Position numbers and translations under genes: made by a program | Source of the DNA: Alkalicoccobacillus gibsonii | Lineage (GTDB): Bacteria; Bacillota; Bacilli; Bacillales; Bacillaceae_D | Assembly: GCF_016798245.1 (NCBI RefSeq) | Contig: NZ_JAEUZA010000001.1 | Location: 170,221 to 234,220, forward strand | Direction of reading: 5' to 3' | DNA: 64,000 nucleotides | The notes under the pieces: generated by a model | What the model was told of the DNA's origin: nothing | Database searches by the model: none | Seen by the model: only the letters and a program-made list of their open reading frames with translations | Shown: piece by piece, positions 27,594 to 36,308 of the stretch | Layout: each line of letters opens with the position of its first letter | Position numbering within the stretch: position 1 is the stretch's first letter

Positions 27594-28727
27594 ATGTCTG
27601 ATTCCAAAGAAAAGCCGCGAAACACGTTATACGAAGAACGCGTGTCGCAGGCAAAAGTTGTCCGAAAGTGGGTATTCATCTCTTTCATTGCGATTATTAT
27701 AATCGGTGCTATAATTGCTGTAAGTGGATACGCTTATTTAAAGGGTTCAATCGAACCAATGGACAAGGATAATGGTGAACAAATTGAAGTAAGTATACCG
27801 ATTGGTTCAACACCTGGTGGTATAGGTGGAATTCTAGAGGATGCCGGACTCATTTCAAATGGGACGATCTTTAAATACTATGTGCGATATTTAAACGAAT
27901 CCGATTTTCAAGCTGGCGACTATGCGTTATCAACGGATATGTCGATGGAGGAAATTATTCATGCATTAAAAGATGGCAAAGTAGAGCAAGAGTCTGTCTT
28001 TAATTTTACCATTCCAGAGGGCTTCTGGCTTGAGGATATAGTGAAACGCATAGCAGAAGTAACGCAATATAGCGAGGACGAAATTCTTGAAAAAATGCAA
28101 GATGATGAATACATAGAATCACTGGTTGATCGCTATCCGATTCTTGGAAAGCAAGTATTAGATGGTGAGATTCGTCATCCATTAGAAGGGTACTTATTCC
28201 CTGCAAGATATGACTTCGTAGACGAAAATGCTTCGATTGAAACGATTATTGAAACGATGCTAGAACGGACTCAGTCTGTGCTGGATCAATATTCGGATCA
28301 AATAGAAAATAGCAATTACACGTTGCATGAAATTATGACTCTTGCTTCAATCATAGAGCGAGAAGCGCAAACATCTGAAGACCGCTACCTGATCTCAGGA
28401 GTGTTATACAATCGTTTAGATGATAATATGAAGCTTCAAGTTGACCCAACAGTAGCTTATGCAGCAGGATCTCACCTGTATATGACTTCTTTAGATGATC
28501 TAGATGTTGATTCACCTTATAACACATACATGTATGAAGGAATACCAGTTGGTCCTATTGCAAGTCCTGGTGAGGATTCAATTAAAGCGGCGCTTGAGCC
28601 AAGAGTAACGGATTATTTATTCTTCTATGCACGAGTGACTGGCGAAGTGATCTACAATAGCTCGTACGAAGACCATCAACAGGTAGTAGAAGAATATCGT
28701 CAGGAATGGATCGATGCGGGAGAATAA
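27594..28727 (+). CDS. mltG: Endolytic murein transglycosylase MltG
   Basis: MltG cuts nascent peptidoglycan strands at the membrane and sets glycan length. The 377-residue protein has a cytoplasmic N-terminus, one membrane anchor (about residues 24-46), a LysM-like region (about 65-115) and the YceG catalytic domain. Catalytic Glu255 is in SIIEREAQ, followed by VLYNRLDDNMKLQVDPTV. GGAGGGAGGAG upstream fixes the start at 27594. It corresponds to B. subtilis YrrL by position. Confidence 0.95.
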   Translation: MSDSKEKPRNTLYEERVSQAKVVRKWVFISFIAIIIIGAIIAVSGYAYLKGSIEPMDKDNGEQIEVSIPIGSTPGGIGGILEDAGLISNGTIFKYYVRYLNESDFQAGDYALSTDMSMEEIIHALKDGKVEQESVFNFTIPEGFWLEDIVKRIAEVTQYSEDEILEKMQDDEYIESLVDRYPILGKQVLDGEIRHPLEGYLFPARYDFVDENASIETIIETMLERTQSVLDQYSDQIENSNYTLHEIMTLASIIEREAQTSEDRYLISGVLYNRLDDNMKLQVDPTVAYAAGSHLYMTSLDDLDVDSPYNTYMYEGIPVGPIASPGEDSIKAALEPRVTDYLFFYARVTGEVIYNSSYEDHQQVVEEYRQEWIDAGE

Positions 28728-28753
28728 GCAGTTGAAGAAATAGAATAGAGGAT

Positions 28754-28788
28754 GGAAGGAATGGATTATTCATTCCTTCCTCTTTTTA
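28754..28788 (+). terminator. Terminator after mltG
   Basis: GGAAGGAATG (28754-28763) pairs with CATTCCTTCC (28771-28780), then TCTTTTT. Confidence 0.88.
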
Positions 28789-28808
28789 ATCATAAGGAGT
28801 AGAACGTC

Positions 28809-29447
28809 ATGTTTGATCAAGAAACGCTTGATTATTTAGTTGCTCTTACACCGAAGCGATCTGAATTAATCGAGGAAATGGAACAATATGCGGCAGAACA
28901 TTCTGTCCCAATCATGGATCTGGTTGGTATAGAGAGTCTTCTCCAGTTGATGCAGCTAAATCCCCCAAAAAGGATTTTGGAGATTGGCGCAGCGATTGGC
29001 TATTCAGCCATTCGTATGGCTACAGCGCTTCCAAAAACAGAGATTGTAACGATTGAGAGAGATCCTGAGCGTGCAGCAATGGCAAGATCCTATATTGAAA
29101 AGTCAGGCTTAGGAAATCGCATCCAACTAATCGAAGGGGATGCGCTAGATGTAGTGGAAATACTTGAAAAAATGCCATTGTTTGATGTATTATTTATTGA
29201 TGCGGCTAAGGGGCAATACAAACGTTTTTTTGAATTATATACTGAGCTGATAACTTCTAGTGGTATTGTGTTCTCGGATAATGTATTATTCAGGGGGCTG
29301 GTTGCAAAAAGCGATCTATCGAATAAGCGGCTTTCAAAGCTTGCCGGAAAGATTGACTCGTATAATCAATACCTGATGGAACATCCTGCTTTCTTAACCC
29401 GAGTTCTTCCAATTGGAGATGGACTTGCTGTGAGTATAAAGAAATAA
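28809..29447 (+). CDS. yrrM: SAM-dependent O-methyltransferase family protein YrrM
   Basis: A 212-residue class I methyltransferase of the catechol-O-methyltransferase-like family. The SAM site is ILEIGAAIGYSAIRMA (about residues 55-70), followed by IVTIERDPERAAMA and the metal-associated FDVLFIDAAKGQY. The family homologue TrmR methylates 5-hydroxyuridine at tRNA position 34 in B. subtilis, and this gene is at the same locus, so that role is likely. An ATG after AAGGAG is used. Confidence 0.9.
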   Translation: MFDQETLDYLVALTPKRSELIEEMEQYAAEHSVPIMDLVGIESLLQLMQLNPPKRILEIGAAIGYSAIRMATALPKTEIVTIERDPERAAMARSYIEKSGLGNRIQLIEGDALDVVEILEKMPLFDVLFIDAAKGQYKRFFELYTELITSSGIVFSDNVLFRGLVAKSDLSNKRLSKLAGKIDSYNQYLMEHPAFLTRVLPIGDGLAVSIKK

Positions 29448-29506
29448 AGGATATTTACTAACCAATCTAGAAGAATAGATTTAATTACTGAAAAGAGGAT
29501 TTTAAC

Positions 29507-30145
29507 ATGAATCATAAGCCTATTATCATCGGGGTTGCGGGCGGTACGGGCTCAGGCAAAACAACCGTAGCTAAAGAAATTTTTCGGCAGTTTAATGAAC
29601 AGTCCATCGTATTAATTGAACAAGATGCATATTATAAAGATCAAAGTCATTTAAGTATGGATGAGCGGTTACAAACAAACTACGATCATCCACTTGCTTT
29701 TGATAATGAACTGCTTCTTCATCAGTTAGAACAATTAACTAACCAGGAAGCTGTACAAAAACCCGTGTACGATTATGCAAATCACACACGTTCTGAGGAA
29801 ATTATTCCGATCGAGCCAAAGGATGTTATTATCCTTGAGGGTATTTTGATTCTTGAAGATGAGAAGCTGCGTAATATGATGGATATTAAGCTATTTGTTG
29901 ATACTGACGCTGATATTCGCATCATCCGTAGATTGTCACGTGATATTAAAGATCGTGGTCGATCCATTGATTCGGTTATTGACCAATATACAAATGTGGT
30001 TAGACCGATGCACCTACAATTTATTGAACCAACGAAACGTTATGCTGATTTGATTGTACCTGAGGGCGGCCAAAATAAAGTGGCGATTGATCTAATGGTT
30101 ACTAAAATTCGTGCAATTATTGAGGCTAAATCATTGCTAACTTAA
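29507..30145 (+). CDS. udk: Uridine kinase
   Basis: Udk phosphorylates uridine and cytidine in pyrimidine salvage. The 212-residue protein has the P-loop [14 protein letters not shown] (about residues 8-21), EQDAYYKD near 40, YDHPLAFD near 60 and the R-rich lid [13 protein letters not shown] near 145. The two collagenase-like peptidase genes (yrrN, yrrO) found between yrrM and udk in B. subtilis are absent here. Confidence 0.96.
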   Translation: MNHKPIIIGVAGGTGSGKTTVAKEIFRQFNEQSIVLIEQDAYYKDQSHLSMDERLQTNYDHPLAFDNELLLHQLEQLTNQEAVQKPVYDYANHTRSEEIIPIEPKDVIILEGILILEDEKLRNMMDIKLFVDTDADIRIIRRLSRDIKDRGRSIDSVIDQYTNVVRPMHLQFIEPTKRYADLIVPEGGQNKVAIDLMVTKIRAIIEAKSLLT

Positions 30146-30218
30146 TAAGTAGGACGATTGTCTTATCTTATCTAGTATAGGAACTATTATAACCTGTATC
30201 TTATGAGGAGTGAGTCAA

Positions 30219-30695
30219 GTGGCAGAAGAGAAAAAGCACTATATGACATTGGATGGTAAGAAGAAGTTAGAAGAGGAGCTTGATTTTCTAAAAACAGAAC
30301 GACGTGCAGAAGTCGTTGAACGTATAAAGGTTGCTCGTAGTTTTGGAGATCTGTCTGAGAACTCAGAGTATGATTCTGCGAAGGAAGATCAGGCATTTGT
30401 AGAAGGCCGTATCCTACAAGTGGAAAAAATGATTCGCAATGCGATTATTATTGAAGAAGAAAGCGCACCTGGAAACATCGTTTCTTTAGGGAAAACGGTT
30501 CGCTTCATCGAACTTCCTGATGGTGATGAAGAAGAGTATATCATTGTAGGAAGTGCAGAATCTAATCCTTCAGAAGGTAAAATCTCAAATGATTCACCAC
30601 TCGCTCAAAGCTTGCTTGGTAAAACAATCAATGACCGAGTGACAGTAAGTACTCCTGGTGGAGATATGGAAATCGAAATTAAAGAAATTAAGTAA
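30219..30695 (+). CDS. greA: Transcription elongation factor GreA
   Basis: GreA rescues backtracked RNA polymerase by stimulating transcript cleavage. The 158-residue protein has the N-terminal coiled coil with the acidic tip region ([20 protein letters not shown], near residues 42-61) and a C-terminal FKBP-like domain ([16 protein letters not shown]). GAGGAG eight bases upstream decides for the GTG at 30219; the GTG at 30210 overlaps the site. The length matches the family exactly. Confidence 0.97.
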   Translation: MAEEKKHYMTLDGKKKLEEELDFLKTERRAEVVERIKVARSFGDLSENSEYDSAKEDQAFVEGRILQVEKMIRNAIIIEEESAPGNIVSLGKTVRFIELPDGDEEEYIIVGSAESNPSEGKISNDSPLAQSLLGKTINDRVTVSTPGGDMEIEIKEIK

Positions 30696-30701
30696 GACGA
30701 C

Positions 30702-30736
30702 AAAAGCGAAACCTATGAAAAAAGGTTTCGCTTTTT
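30702..30736 (+). terminator. Terminator after greA
   Basis: AAAAGCGAAACC (30702-30713) pairs with GGTTTCGCTTTT (30724-30735), then TT. Confidence 0.9.
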
Positions 30737-30887
30737 TAATTCTAGCTAGTACTTCTTCACTAGTTTGTTTATATAAGACCTCTTGAACTTCCAGATGAAG
30801 ACGATATAATGAGAAGGAAGATTACTTTTCATTCATAGAATCCTATGTATAATAGAGAGAGAATGAGTATGAAGGGATGATTCAAGT

Positions 30888-31586
30888 ATGGCAGGAAATC
30901 GTTACGAAACACGCAGGCGAAAGAAAATGAGTCGGATCTTAAATATAGCCATTGGTGTGGTTATTGCACTTATACTAATTGTAGGAGTTTCAATTTTCTT
31001 GAATGGAAATAATGATGAGACCGCTAATCAGAATAATGAAAGTAACACTGATAATGGAACGAATCAAACGGGAAGTGGAAGTGCAGGGATTAAAGATCCT
31101 GCCACATCTGATGATAATGATGACATTGATGCTGCAAGTGAAGACGATGATGAAAACCAAGACAGTGTAGCGGATGGTCGTACAGAAGATGATGACGATG
31201 CAACAGCTGATGATGATTCAGATGCAGATACGGAAGATGCTACCGAAGACGAGGATCGTGAAGAGGACGGTCAAGAAGACGAGGAGCAAGAGCCGATCGG
31301 TACAGAACAAACAGGTGAGTTTAAGCCTGACTTTACCCAAGGTAGTCAAAATTGGAATGAGATGGTAGCGGCAGTCGGTTCTCCTCAAGGACTATCTAGT
31401 CAAAGTGAAATGACTCTCTGGAGATTAGAAAATGGAGGTTCACCAACCTCTGCAGTCGGTACATTCAGTGATAAAAACGATCAAGGTAGTTACAGCAACC
31501 CTTACCGAGTTCGAATTGAATGGCAGGACGGGCAAGGCTGGCAAGTGGTATCCACTGAGCAGCTATCAAGTAATCCATACAGATAA
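30888..31586 (+). CDS. yrrS: YrrS-family (DUF1510) membrane-anchored protein
   Basis: A 232-residue protein with a basic cytoplasmic N-terminus (ETRRRKKM), one membrane segment (about 19-40), a very long Asp/Glu/Asn-rich extracellular linker (about 43-140) and a conserved C-terminal DUF1510 domain (KPDFTQGSQNWNEMVAAVGS ... QGWQVVST). In B. subtilis yrrS is next to the penicillin-binding protein gene pbpI, suggesting a wall-related role; pbpI is missing here. The linker is unusually acidic, which fits exposure outside the cell in a salt- or alkali-adapted organism (inference). Confidence 0.9.
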   Translation: MAGNRYETRRRKKMSRILNIAIGVVIALILIVGVSIFLNGNNDETANQNNESNTDNGTNQTGSGSAGIKDPATSDDNDDIDAASEDDDENQDSVADGRTEDDDDATADDDSDADTEDATEDEDREEDGQEDEEQEPIGTEQTGEFKPDFTQGSQNWNEMVAAVGSPQGLSSQSEMTLWRLENGGSPTSAVGTFSDKNDQGSYSNPYRVRIEWQDGQGWQVVSTEQLSSNPYR

Positions 31587-31590
31587 AACA

Positions 31591-31632
31591 AAGCTTGTTT
31601 AAAGAGTACTACTCTTTAAGCAAGCTTTTTTA
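31591..31632. terminator. Terminator between yrrS and ligD
   Basis: AAAGCTTGTTTAAAGAGTA (31591-31609) pairs with TACTCTTTAAGCAAGCTTT (31610-31628), allowing one unpaired base in each arm, followed by T residues. It separates convergent yrrS and ligD. Confidence 0.8.
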
Positions 31633-33426
31633 TTGATGATTTATTCGCTCTAACACCTCACGAAATGGTTGCTGTACTCGCACGTCATTAAAACGACGAA
31701 AAGGGTCCGGTCTTTTCTCTAAGCGTTCCAGGACCGTCCAAATAGTGAATTGCGATGGATGAAGAGATTCGTCTTCAAGCTCTTCCCACTCGAGTGGAGT
31801 CGCAACATAACCAGTGTCTCCACGAGTAGAGTAAGGTGCAACAATCGTTTTGCCGGCATCATGTTGCAGATAATCAAGATATAAGCGCCCCTTCCTCTTT
31901 TTTTTAAGTCGTTCCAAAGTAAAGAGATCTGGACGTTGCTCACAAAGAAATTCACACAAGAAAAGCAGAAAAGACCGCGTTTCGTCATACGAATATTGAT
32001 TAAAAGGCAGAGAAATATATAGCTGTAGCCCTTTCCCACCTGACGTTTTAACAAAGGCTGTTAGTTTAAAGAAATCAAGCGCCTCTTTGGCTAACTTTGC
32101 TGCTTTAACAGCGAGATGAAATTCTTCAACAGAAGGAGGGTCTAAGTCGATTACCATTTCACAAGGACAGTCGTCGGTATGTGGTTGAAATGGAATATGA
32201 AATTCTAGCGCCAGCTGGTTTCCGAGCCAGAGCAGTGTATCATATCCATTGCATAGTATGTAGTCAATGTTCTCGTGTATAACAGATGTCACATATTCTG
32301 GTGCTGATTCAGGCCGGTTTTTCTGATAGAATCGTTCATCTCCACCTCCGTGCGGAAAACGAATAACCGTAAGAACACGATTGTGCAAAAAGGGAAGAAG
32401 ATGTGGAGCAATATGTTGAAGATAAAAGAGATAATCATCTTTTACCGCGTGGTCCCAAATCGGCTTATCTGGGTGCGTTAGCTCGATATAGTCTTTTGGC
32501 AACGTTAACTCTTTTTTTAATTGATTGAATGTACATGCTAAAGGGTCAGTCGTCAAATTAAAATCTGAGAATCTCGGCTCTCGCATGTTCTCATCATTTA
32601 TACCAATACTTAAAATGTCCGCACAGATCCCTGGTGGTAAAACCCAGCCATCTGTTCCATACTTCTTCCCTTTTTGCTTAAAAAGACTTATAAGAGTTTG
32701 TCGTTTTTCCTCTGAGAAACCGTGCGCTACTTGTACAACAGGCATGAGCGATTCATCCTTATACACTTGACCAGTAAAATACTGATTCGTTGATTGGTAG
32801 TGAGTGAGAATCACCGTTCCTTGTTTAGGGAGCTTCCATTTTAACCAATCAGATGATCGCTTTCCCTCAGTCCATTGACTTGTTATCTTTTTAGCAAGAA
32901 TACCTTCTCCAGCTTCAAAAGAAAGCTCTCTAAGCAGTGGTTCTATGTGTGTGAAGCTTTGAATGGGAATGAGGTGGTTCCCTGATAGACTTGAGAAAAA
33001 GTTGTCTAGATACTCTTTCCGAATACGTAAAGGAAAATGAGTAAGTGATTCTTGGTTACGCTCAATGAGATCGAACACAATTAATGAACAAGGAAATGTG
33101 AGGGAATGAGTTTCAATTGTACGTTTTGCGCGAAGCTTTGACCTCTTATGAACCTTTGAGAAATCACTGCAGAATGGTGAGCGTAGGTAAACGAGCTCAG
33201 AGTCTAACGTAAAGGATGGATAAGGGAATGAGAGGTTGTTTATCGCTTCTATGATTTCTGGAAACTGAGAGGACATATCTCGACCATTACGACTTTGTAG
33301 GCGAACATGAGAAGGGGTCACGATAAGCAAGCACCTAAACCCGTCGTATTTAGGTTCATAAAGCCATTGATCTCCACGAGGTAGCTCAGAAGTATGTGTT
33401 GTAAGCATAGGTTTCATAATGGTCAC
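31630..33426 (-). CDS. ligD: NHEJ DNA ligase D (ligase-polymerase fusion)
   Basis: LigD repairs double-strand breaks with Ku. The 598-residue protein has the B. subtilis domain order. The N-terminal ATP-dependent ligase has nucleotidyl Lys26 in EPKYDGFR, then TLDSELVY and a later OB-fold region. The C-terminal archaeo-eukaryotic primase-like polymerase starts near residue 310 (HPDKPIWDHAVKDDYLFYL), with metal-binding DLDPP and SGGKGLQLYISLPF. A separate 3'-phosphoesterase domain is absent. It starts at GTG 33426, with GGAGG eight bases upstream. ku is divergent, 102 bases away. Confidence 0.95.
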   Translation of the reverse strand: MTIMKPMLTTHTSELPRGDQWLYEPKYDGFRCLLIVTPSHVRLQSRNGRDMSSQFPEIIEAINNLSFPYPSFTLDSELVYLRSPFCSDFSKVHKRSKLRAKRTIETHSLTFPCSLIVFDLIERNQESLTHFPLRIRKEYLDNFFSSLSGNHLIPIQSFTHIEPLLRELSFEAGEGILAKKITSQWTEGKRSSDWLKWKLPKQGTVILTHYQSTNQYFTGQVYKDESLMPVVQVAHGFSEEKRQTLISLFKQKGKKYGTDGWVLPPGICADILSIGINDENMREPRFSDFNLTTDPLACTFNQLKKELTLPKDYIELTHPDKPIWDHAVKDDYLFYLQHIAPHLLPFLHNRVLTVIRFPHGGGDERFYQKNRPESAPEYVTSVIHENIDYILCNGYDTLLWLGNQLALEFHIPFQPHTDDCPCEMVIDLDPPSVEEFHLAVKAAKLAKEALDFFKLTAFVKTSGGKGLQLYISLPFNQYSYDETRSFLLFLCEFLCEQRPDLFTLERLKKKRKGRLYLDYLQHDAGKTIVAPYSTRGDTGYVATPLEWEELEDESLHPSQFTIWTVLERLEKRPDPFRRFNDVRVQQPFREVLERINHQ

Positions 33427-33528
33427 ATGTCATTCCTCCGTTTCTGCTGTTATTTTAAGTGATCCAAACGAATCTATACATAAAAATAGAGCGACAATCA
33501 AACAGTAACAAAAAAGGGAGGCTACGTA

Positions 33529-34356
33529 ATGCATACGGTTTGGAAAGGGACCATTAGTTTTGGACTTGTCAGTATTCCAGTCAAGCTCCATACGGCTACA
33601 GAAAATAAAGATATTAAGCTTAGACAGCTTCATAAGAAGTGTCATACACCCATCTCATATCAAAAGACCTGTTCAAATTGTGAGGAGGAAGTGAAACCAG
33701 AGGATATTGTGAAAGCATATGAATACAGCAAGAACAAATTTGTGGTTTTAGATGAAGAAGACTTAGAAGCGTTAAGGAAGGAGAATGAAGAAAAAGCTGT
33801 AGAAATTCTTGATTTCGTAAAGCTTGAGGAAATTGACCCGATTTATTTTGAAAAGAGCTACTTTTTAGCTCCTGGTGATGGGGGTTCTAAAGCATACTCT
33901 CTTCTTCATAAAGCACTCGAGCAGTCTGGAAAAATTGGAGTAGCAAAAATCATCATTCGATCAAAAGAACAGCTAGCGATTGTACGTGTTTACAGACAGT
34001 GTTTACTCATGGAGACGATTCATTTTCCAGATGAAGTAAGAAGTGTGGATGAGGTACCATCAATTTCAGGGAAGAGTGAGGTTGATGATAAGCAATTAAA
34101 AACAGCACTGCTTTTAATTGATCAACTAACAACGACGTTTGATCCAGCTGCTTATCATGATGAGTATAGAGAAAATCTTATGAATCTCATTGAACAAAAG
34201 CAAGCTGGAGAAGATACCGTAACGCCTGCAGCACAAAAGCAAACAGCAACAAATGTGACAGATCTGACAGAAGCTCTGCAACTATCATTAGAACGAACGA
34301 AACCTAAGCGTAAAGCGGCAGTTAAACGTAAATCACCAGCGCGTAAAAAAGCCTAA
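33529..34356 (+). CDS. ku: Non-homologous end-joining protein Ku
   Basis: A 275-residue Ku homodimer subunit. It begins MHTVWKGTISFGLVSIPVKL and has the bacterial Ku core with CHTPISYQKTCSNCEEEV (a CxxC pair) and the bridge region through about residue 230. It ends in a Lys/Arg/Ala-rich tail (KPKRKAAVKRKSPARKKA) that contacts DNA and LigD in this family. AAAGGGAGG precedes the ATG. In B. subtilis ku and ligD are expressed in the forespore and protect spores; the same use is likely here. Confidence 0.96.
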   Translation: MHTVWKGTISFGLVSIPVKLHTATENKDIKLRQLHKKCHTPISYQKTCSNCEEEVKPEDIVKAYEYSKNKFVVLDEEDLEALRKENEEKAVEILDFVKLEEIDPIYFEKSYFLAPGDGGSKAYSLLHKALEQSGKIGVAKIIIRSKEQLAIVRVYRQCLLMETIHFPDEVRSVDEVPSISGKSEVDDKQLKTALLLIDQLTTTFDPAAYHDEYRENLMNLIEQKQAGEDTVTPAAQKQTATNVTDLTEALQLSLERTKPKRKAAVKRKSPARKKA

Positions 34357-34431
34357 TCTATTTTTCGAGCATAAAAAATGGTGTATACTGAACGTATTAC
34401 TCATGTTTTATGAAGGAAAGGACGTTCGGTC

Positions 34432-35130
34432 GTGGTTATTGGAATTATTGGAGCAATGGAAGAAGAAGTTGTATTACTAAGAGGTAAGCTTGAAAACAGA
34501 CAGGATCGTGTGATTGCTGGTTGTGAATTCAACACTGGAACAATAGATGGAGTGAAGGTTGTCTTATTAAAATCAGGTATTGGTAAGGTGAATGCAGCCA
34601 TAGGAACAACGCTTTTGATTCAACTTTATTCACCTGATCGAATCATTAATACAGGTTCGGCAGGTGGATTTTATCCGTCTCTTTCTGTTGGAGATATCGT
34701 CATTTCAACAGAATTGCGCTATCATGACGTGGATGCAACGGTGTTTGGCTATGAATATGGACAGGTTCCTCAAATGCCAGCTTTTTATCAACCAGACAGT
34801 CATTTAATGCAAGTGGCAGAAGAAGCGGCTCAAAAAGTCGGAATCCATTCAGAAAAAGGATTAATCGTCTCTGGTGACTCGTTCATGAGTGATGCGTCAC
34901 GTGTGGAGGAAATCAAGCAGCTTTTTAATGAACCGTACTGTGCTGAAATGGAAGCAGGAGCGATTGCACAGGTTTGTCAGCAATTTGACATTCCATTTGT
35001 CATCATTCGTTCGCTATCTGATATTGCTGGAAGCGATGCGAAAATGTCTTACGATCAGTTTCTTGAAAAAGCTTCAGTCAATTCGGCTAAGCAAGTACTC
35101 TTAATGGTTGAAGCTCTAGCTAACAAATAG
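34432..35130 (+). CDS. mtnN: 5'-methylthioadenosine/S-adenosylhomocysteine nucleosidase
   Basis: MtnN splits MTA and SAH to adenine and the thioribose products in methyl-cycle recycling. The 232-residue protein has the N-terminal [16 protein letters not shown] with its catalytic Glu, INTGSAGGF near residue 75, SGDSFM near 145, and [12 protein letters not shown] with SDIAG near the end. It starts at GTG 34432. In B. subtilis it is followed by the mccA-mccB transsulfuration genes; here yrhC follows directly. Confidence 0.96.
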   Translation: MVIGIIGAMEEEVVLLRGKLENRQDRVIAGCEFNTGTIDGVKVVLLKSGIGKVNAAIGTTLLIQLYSPDRIINTGSAGGFYPSLSVGDIVISTELRYHDVDATVFGYEYGQVPQMPAFYQPDSHLMQVAEEAAQKVGIHSEKGLIVSGDSFMSDASRVEEIKQLFNEPYCAEMEAGAIAQVCQQFDIPFVIIRSLSDIAGSDAKMSYDQFLEKASVNSAKQVLLMVEALANK

Positions 35131-35220
35131 GATAAACCTTCCTAAACTCCCTTCTATTACATCATTTCTAGCAGAGAAAGAATGATAGAATGATTGATAG
35201 ATAAGAGGGAGGCGGTTTTG

Positions 35221-35457
35221 GTGGAAACAAAAAAAGAGAAGATTCTACTTGGAAAACAAGAGGACTATAATCGGTTTGGATATGTTCTTTGGTCACTGGC
35301 CGCTTTTTTGTACGTGGGGCTTGTCATCCCAGAGGACTTAGCACAAACGACTAGACCACCAGAGCTTATGATACCAGCGATCTGCTTATCATTAGTTGGT
35401 GCTGTGATTTGTAATCGTTTGGCTGTTCGCGCGAAGAAGAAACTATATGATGAATAA
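35221..35457 (+). CDS. yrhC: YrhC-like small membrane protein
   Basis: A protein of about 78 residues with two membrane segments (about 21-36 and 50-66), LGKQEDYNRFGYVLWSLA before the first and a basic C-terminus (RAKKKLYDE). GGGAGG eight bases upstream supports GTG 35221; a TTG one codon earlier is also possible. Homologues lie at the end of the mtnN-mccAB operon in B. subtilis; the metabolic genes between are absent. Function is unknown. Confidence 0.8.
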   Translation: METKKEKILLGKQEDYNRFGYVLWSLAAFLYVGLVIPEDLAQTTRPPELMIPAICLSLVGAVICNRLAVRAKKKLYDE

Positions 35458-35462
35458 GTAGA

Positions 35463-35490
35463 AAAAAGCACAGCCTAGGCTGTGCTTTTT
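35463..35490. terminator. Bidirectional terminator after yrhC
   Basis: A perfect hairpin: AAAAAGCACAGCC (35463-35475), a two-base loop, then GGCTGTGCTTTTT (35478-35490). It serves yrhC and the convergent Nudix gene. Confidence 0.92.
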
Positions 35491-36118
35491 ATGATTGATC
35501 TTGACCTTCATTTAAGATTGCGAGAAACGAAACAAGTAATCTGGCTGTTAGGCCCCAGATTACGTGACCATCATACTCAAATACGTGCTCAGTCATCGTT
35601 TGCTTTTGACCCTTATAGGCAGATTGATTTGCGATCTTGTGAAACGGAAAATCATCTGAGAACTCAAAGTGAAATGAAGTCTTATGTTCGCTAGGTGGAT
35701 GTTCAAGTAAATAGGATAAAGGAACACGAAACGTTGTAGACACTTCTGCTTGATTGGGGCTGATCACACTCGGATCCGGAATAAAACAAACATAAGGATA
35801 GATTTTCCCGCGTCTAGGACTCATTACGGGTTCAAGTGCAGAAGCCGTAAGTACGTCAAAGTCGTTATGAGATAACCCAAGCTCCTCGCATAATTCGCGG
35901 CAAGCGGCAGCAAGTGGATTCACATCGTCTGGATCAATACGCCCACCTGGAAAACAGATCTCACCTGGCTGGCTTCGCAACGTCATGGCTCGAACCTCAA
36001 ACAAAATGGATAAGCTCTGATCTTCTTCGCGAACTAGGGGAATGACGATTGCGGCATCGCGACTTTTATCAAGTTTATGATTAGATAACATAGATTGAAT
36101 TAATTGAATATCATTCAT
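35489..36118 (-). CDS. CoA pyrophosphatase-type Nudix hydrolase
   Basis: A 209-residue Nudix enzyme. The segment FEVRAMTLRSQPGEICFPGG followed by RIDPDDVN and AACRELCEELG has the same spacing as in NudL/YeaB CoA pyrophosphatases: a CoA motif merged with the Nudix box, REL-EELG intact. The expected reaction is cleavage of CoA or acyl-CoA to phosphopantetheine and 3',5'-ADP. It is a single minus-strand gene between convergent and tandem neighbours; the role is inferred from motifs only. Confidence 0.88.
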   Translation of the reverse strand: MNDIQLIQSMLSNHKLDKSRDAAIVIPLVREEDQSLSILFEVRAMTLRSQPGEICFPGGRIDPDDVNPLAAACRELCEELGLSHNDFDVLTASALEPVMSPRRGKIYPYVCFIPDPSVISPNQAEVSTTFRVPLSYLLEHPPSEHKTSFHFEFSDDFPFHKIANQSAYKGQKQTMTEHVFEYDGHVIWGLTARLLVSFLAILNEGQDQS

Positions 36119-36274
36119 ATGAATCCCTTCTTAATCGTGAATGGGTGAGAGCGTAGAAAATGTGTAAGGATATATGACAAAATTACTGTTTCTGCTCTCT
36201 GATTGCATTAAAGTAAGACGTAGGAAAGGTCAATGACCTAGCTTCCAAAATGTTCTCTCTACTCTCCCCCATTG

Positions 36275-36308
36275 GGCGGTTCGCTAAGCGAGCCGCCACT
36301 TTTTTTTA
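36275..36308 (+). terminator. Plus-strand terminator without an obvious upstream gene
   Basis: GGCGGTTCGCT (36275-36285) pairs with AGCGAGCCGCC (one mismatch) and is followed by AC and eight or more T on the plus strand only. Both flanking genes read minus, so no annotated plus-strand transcript needs it. Confidence 0.7.
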
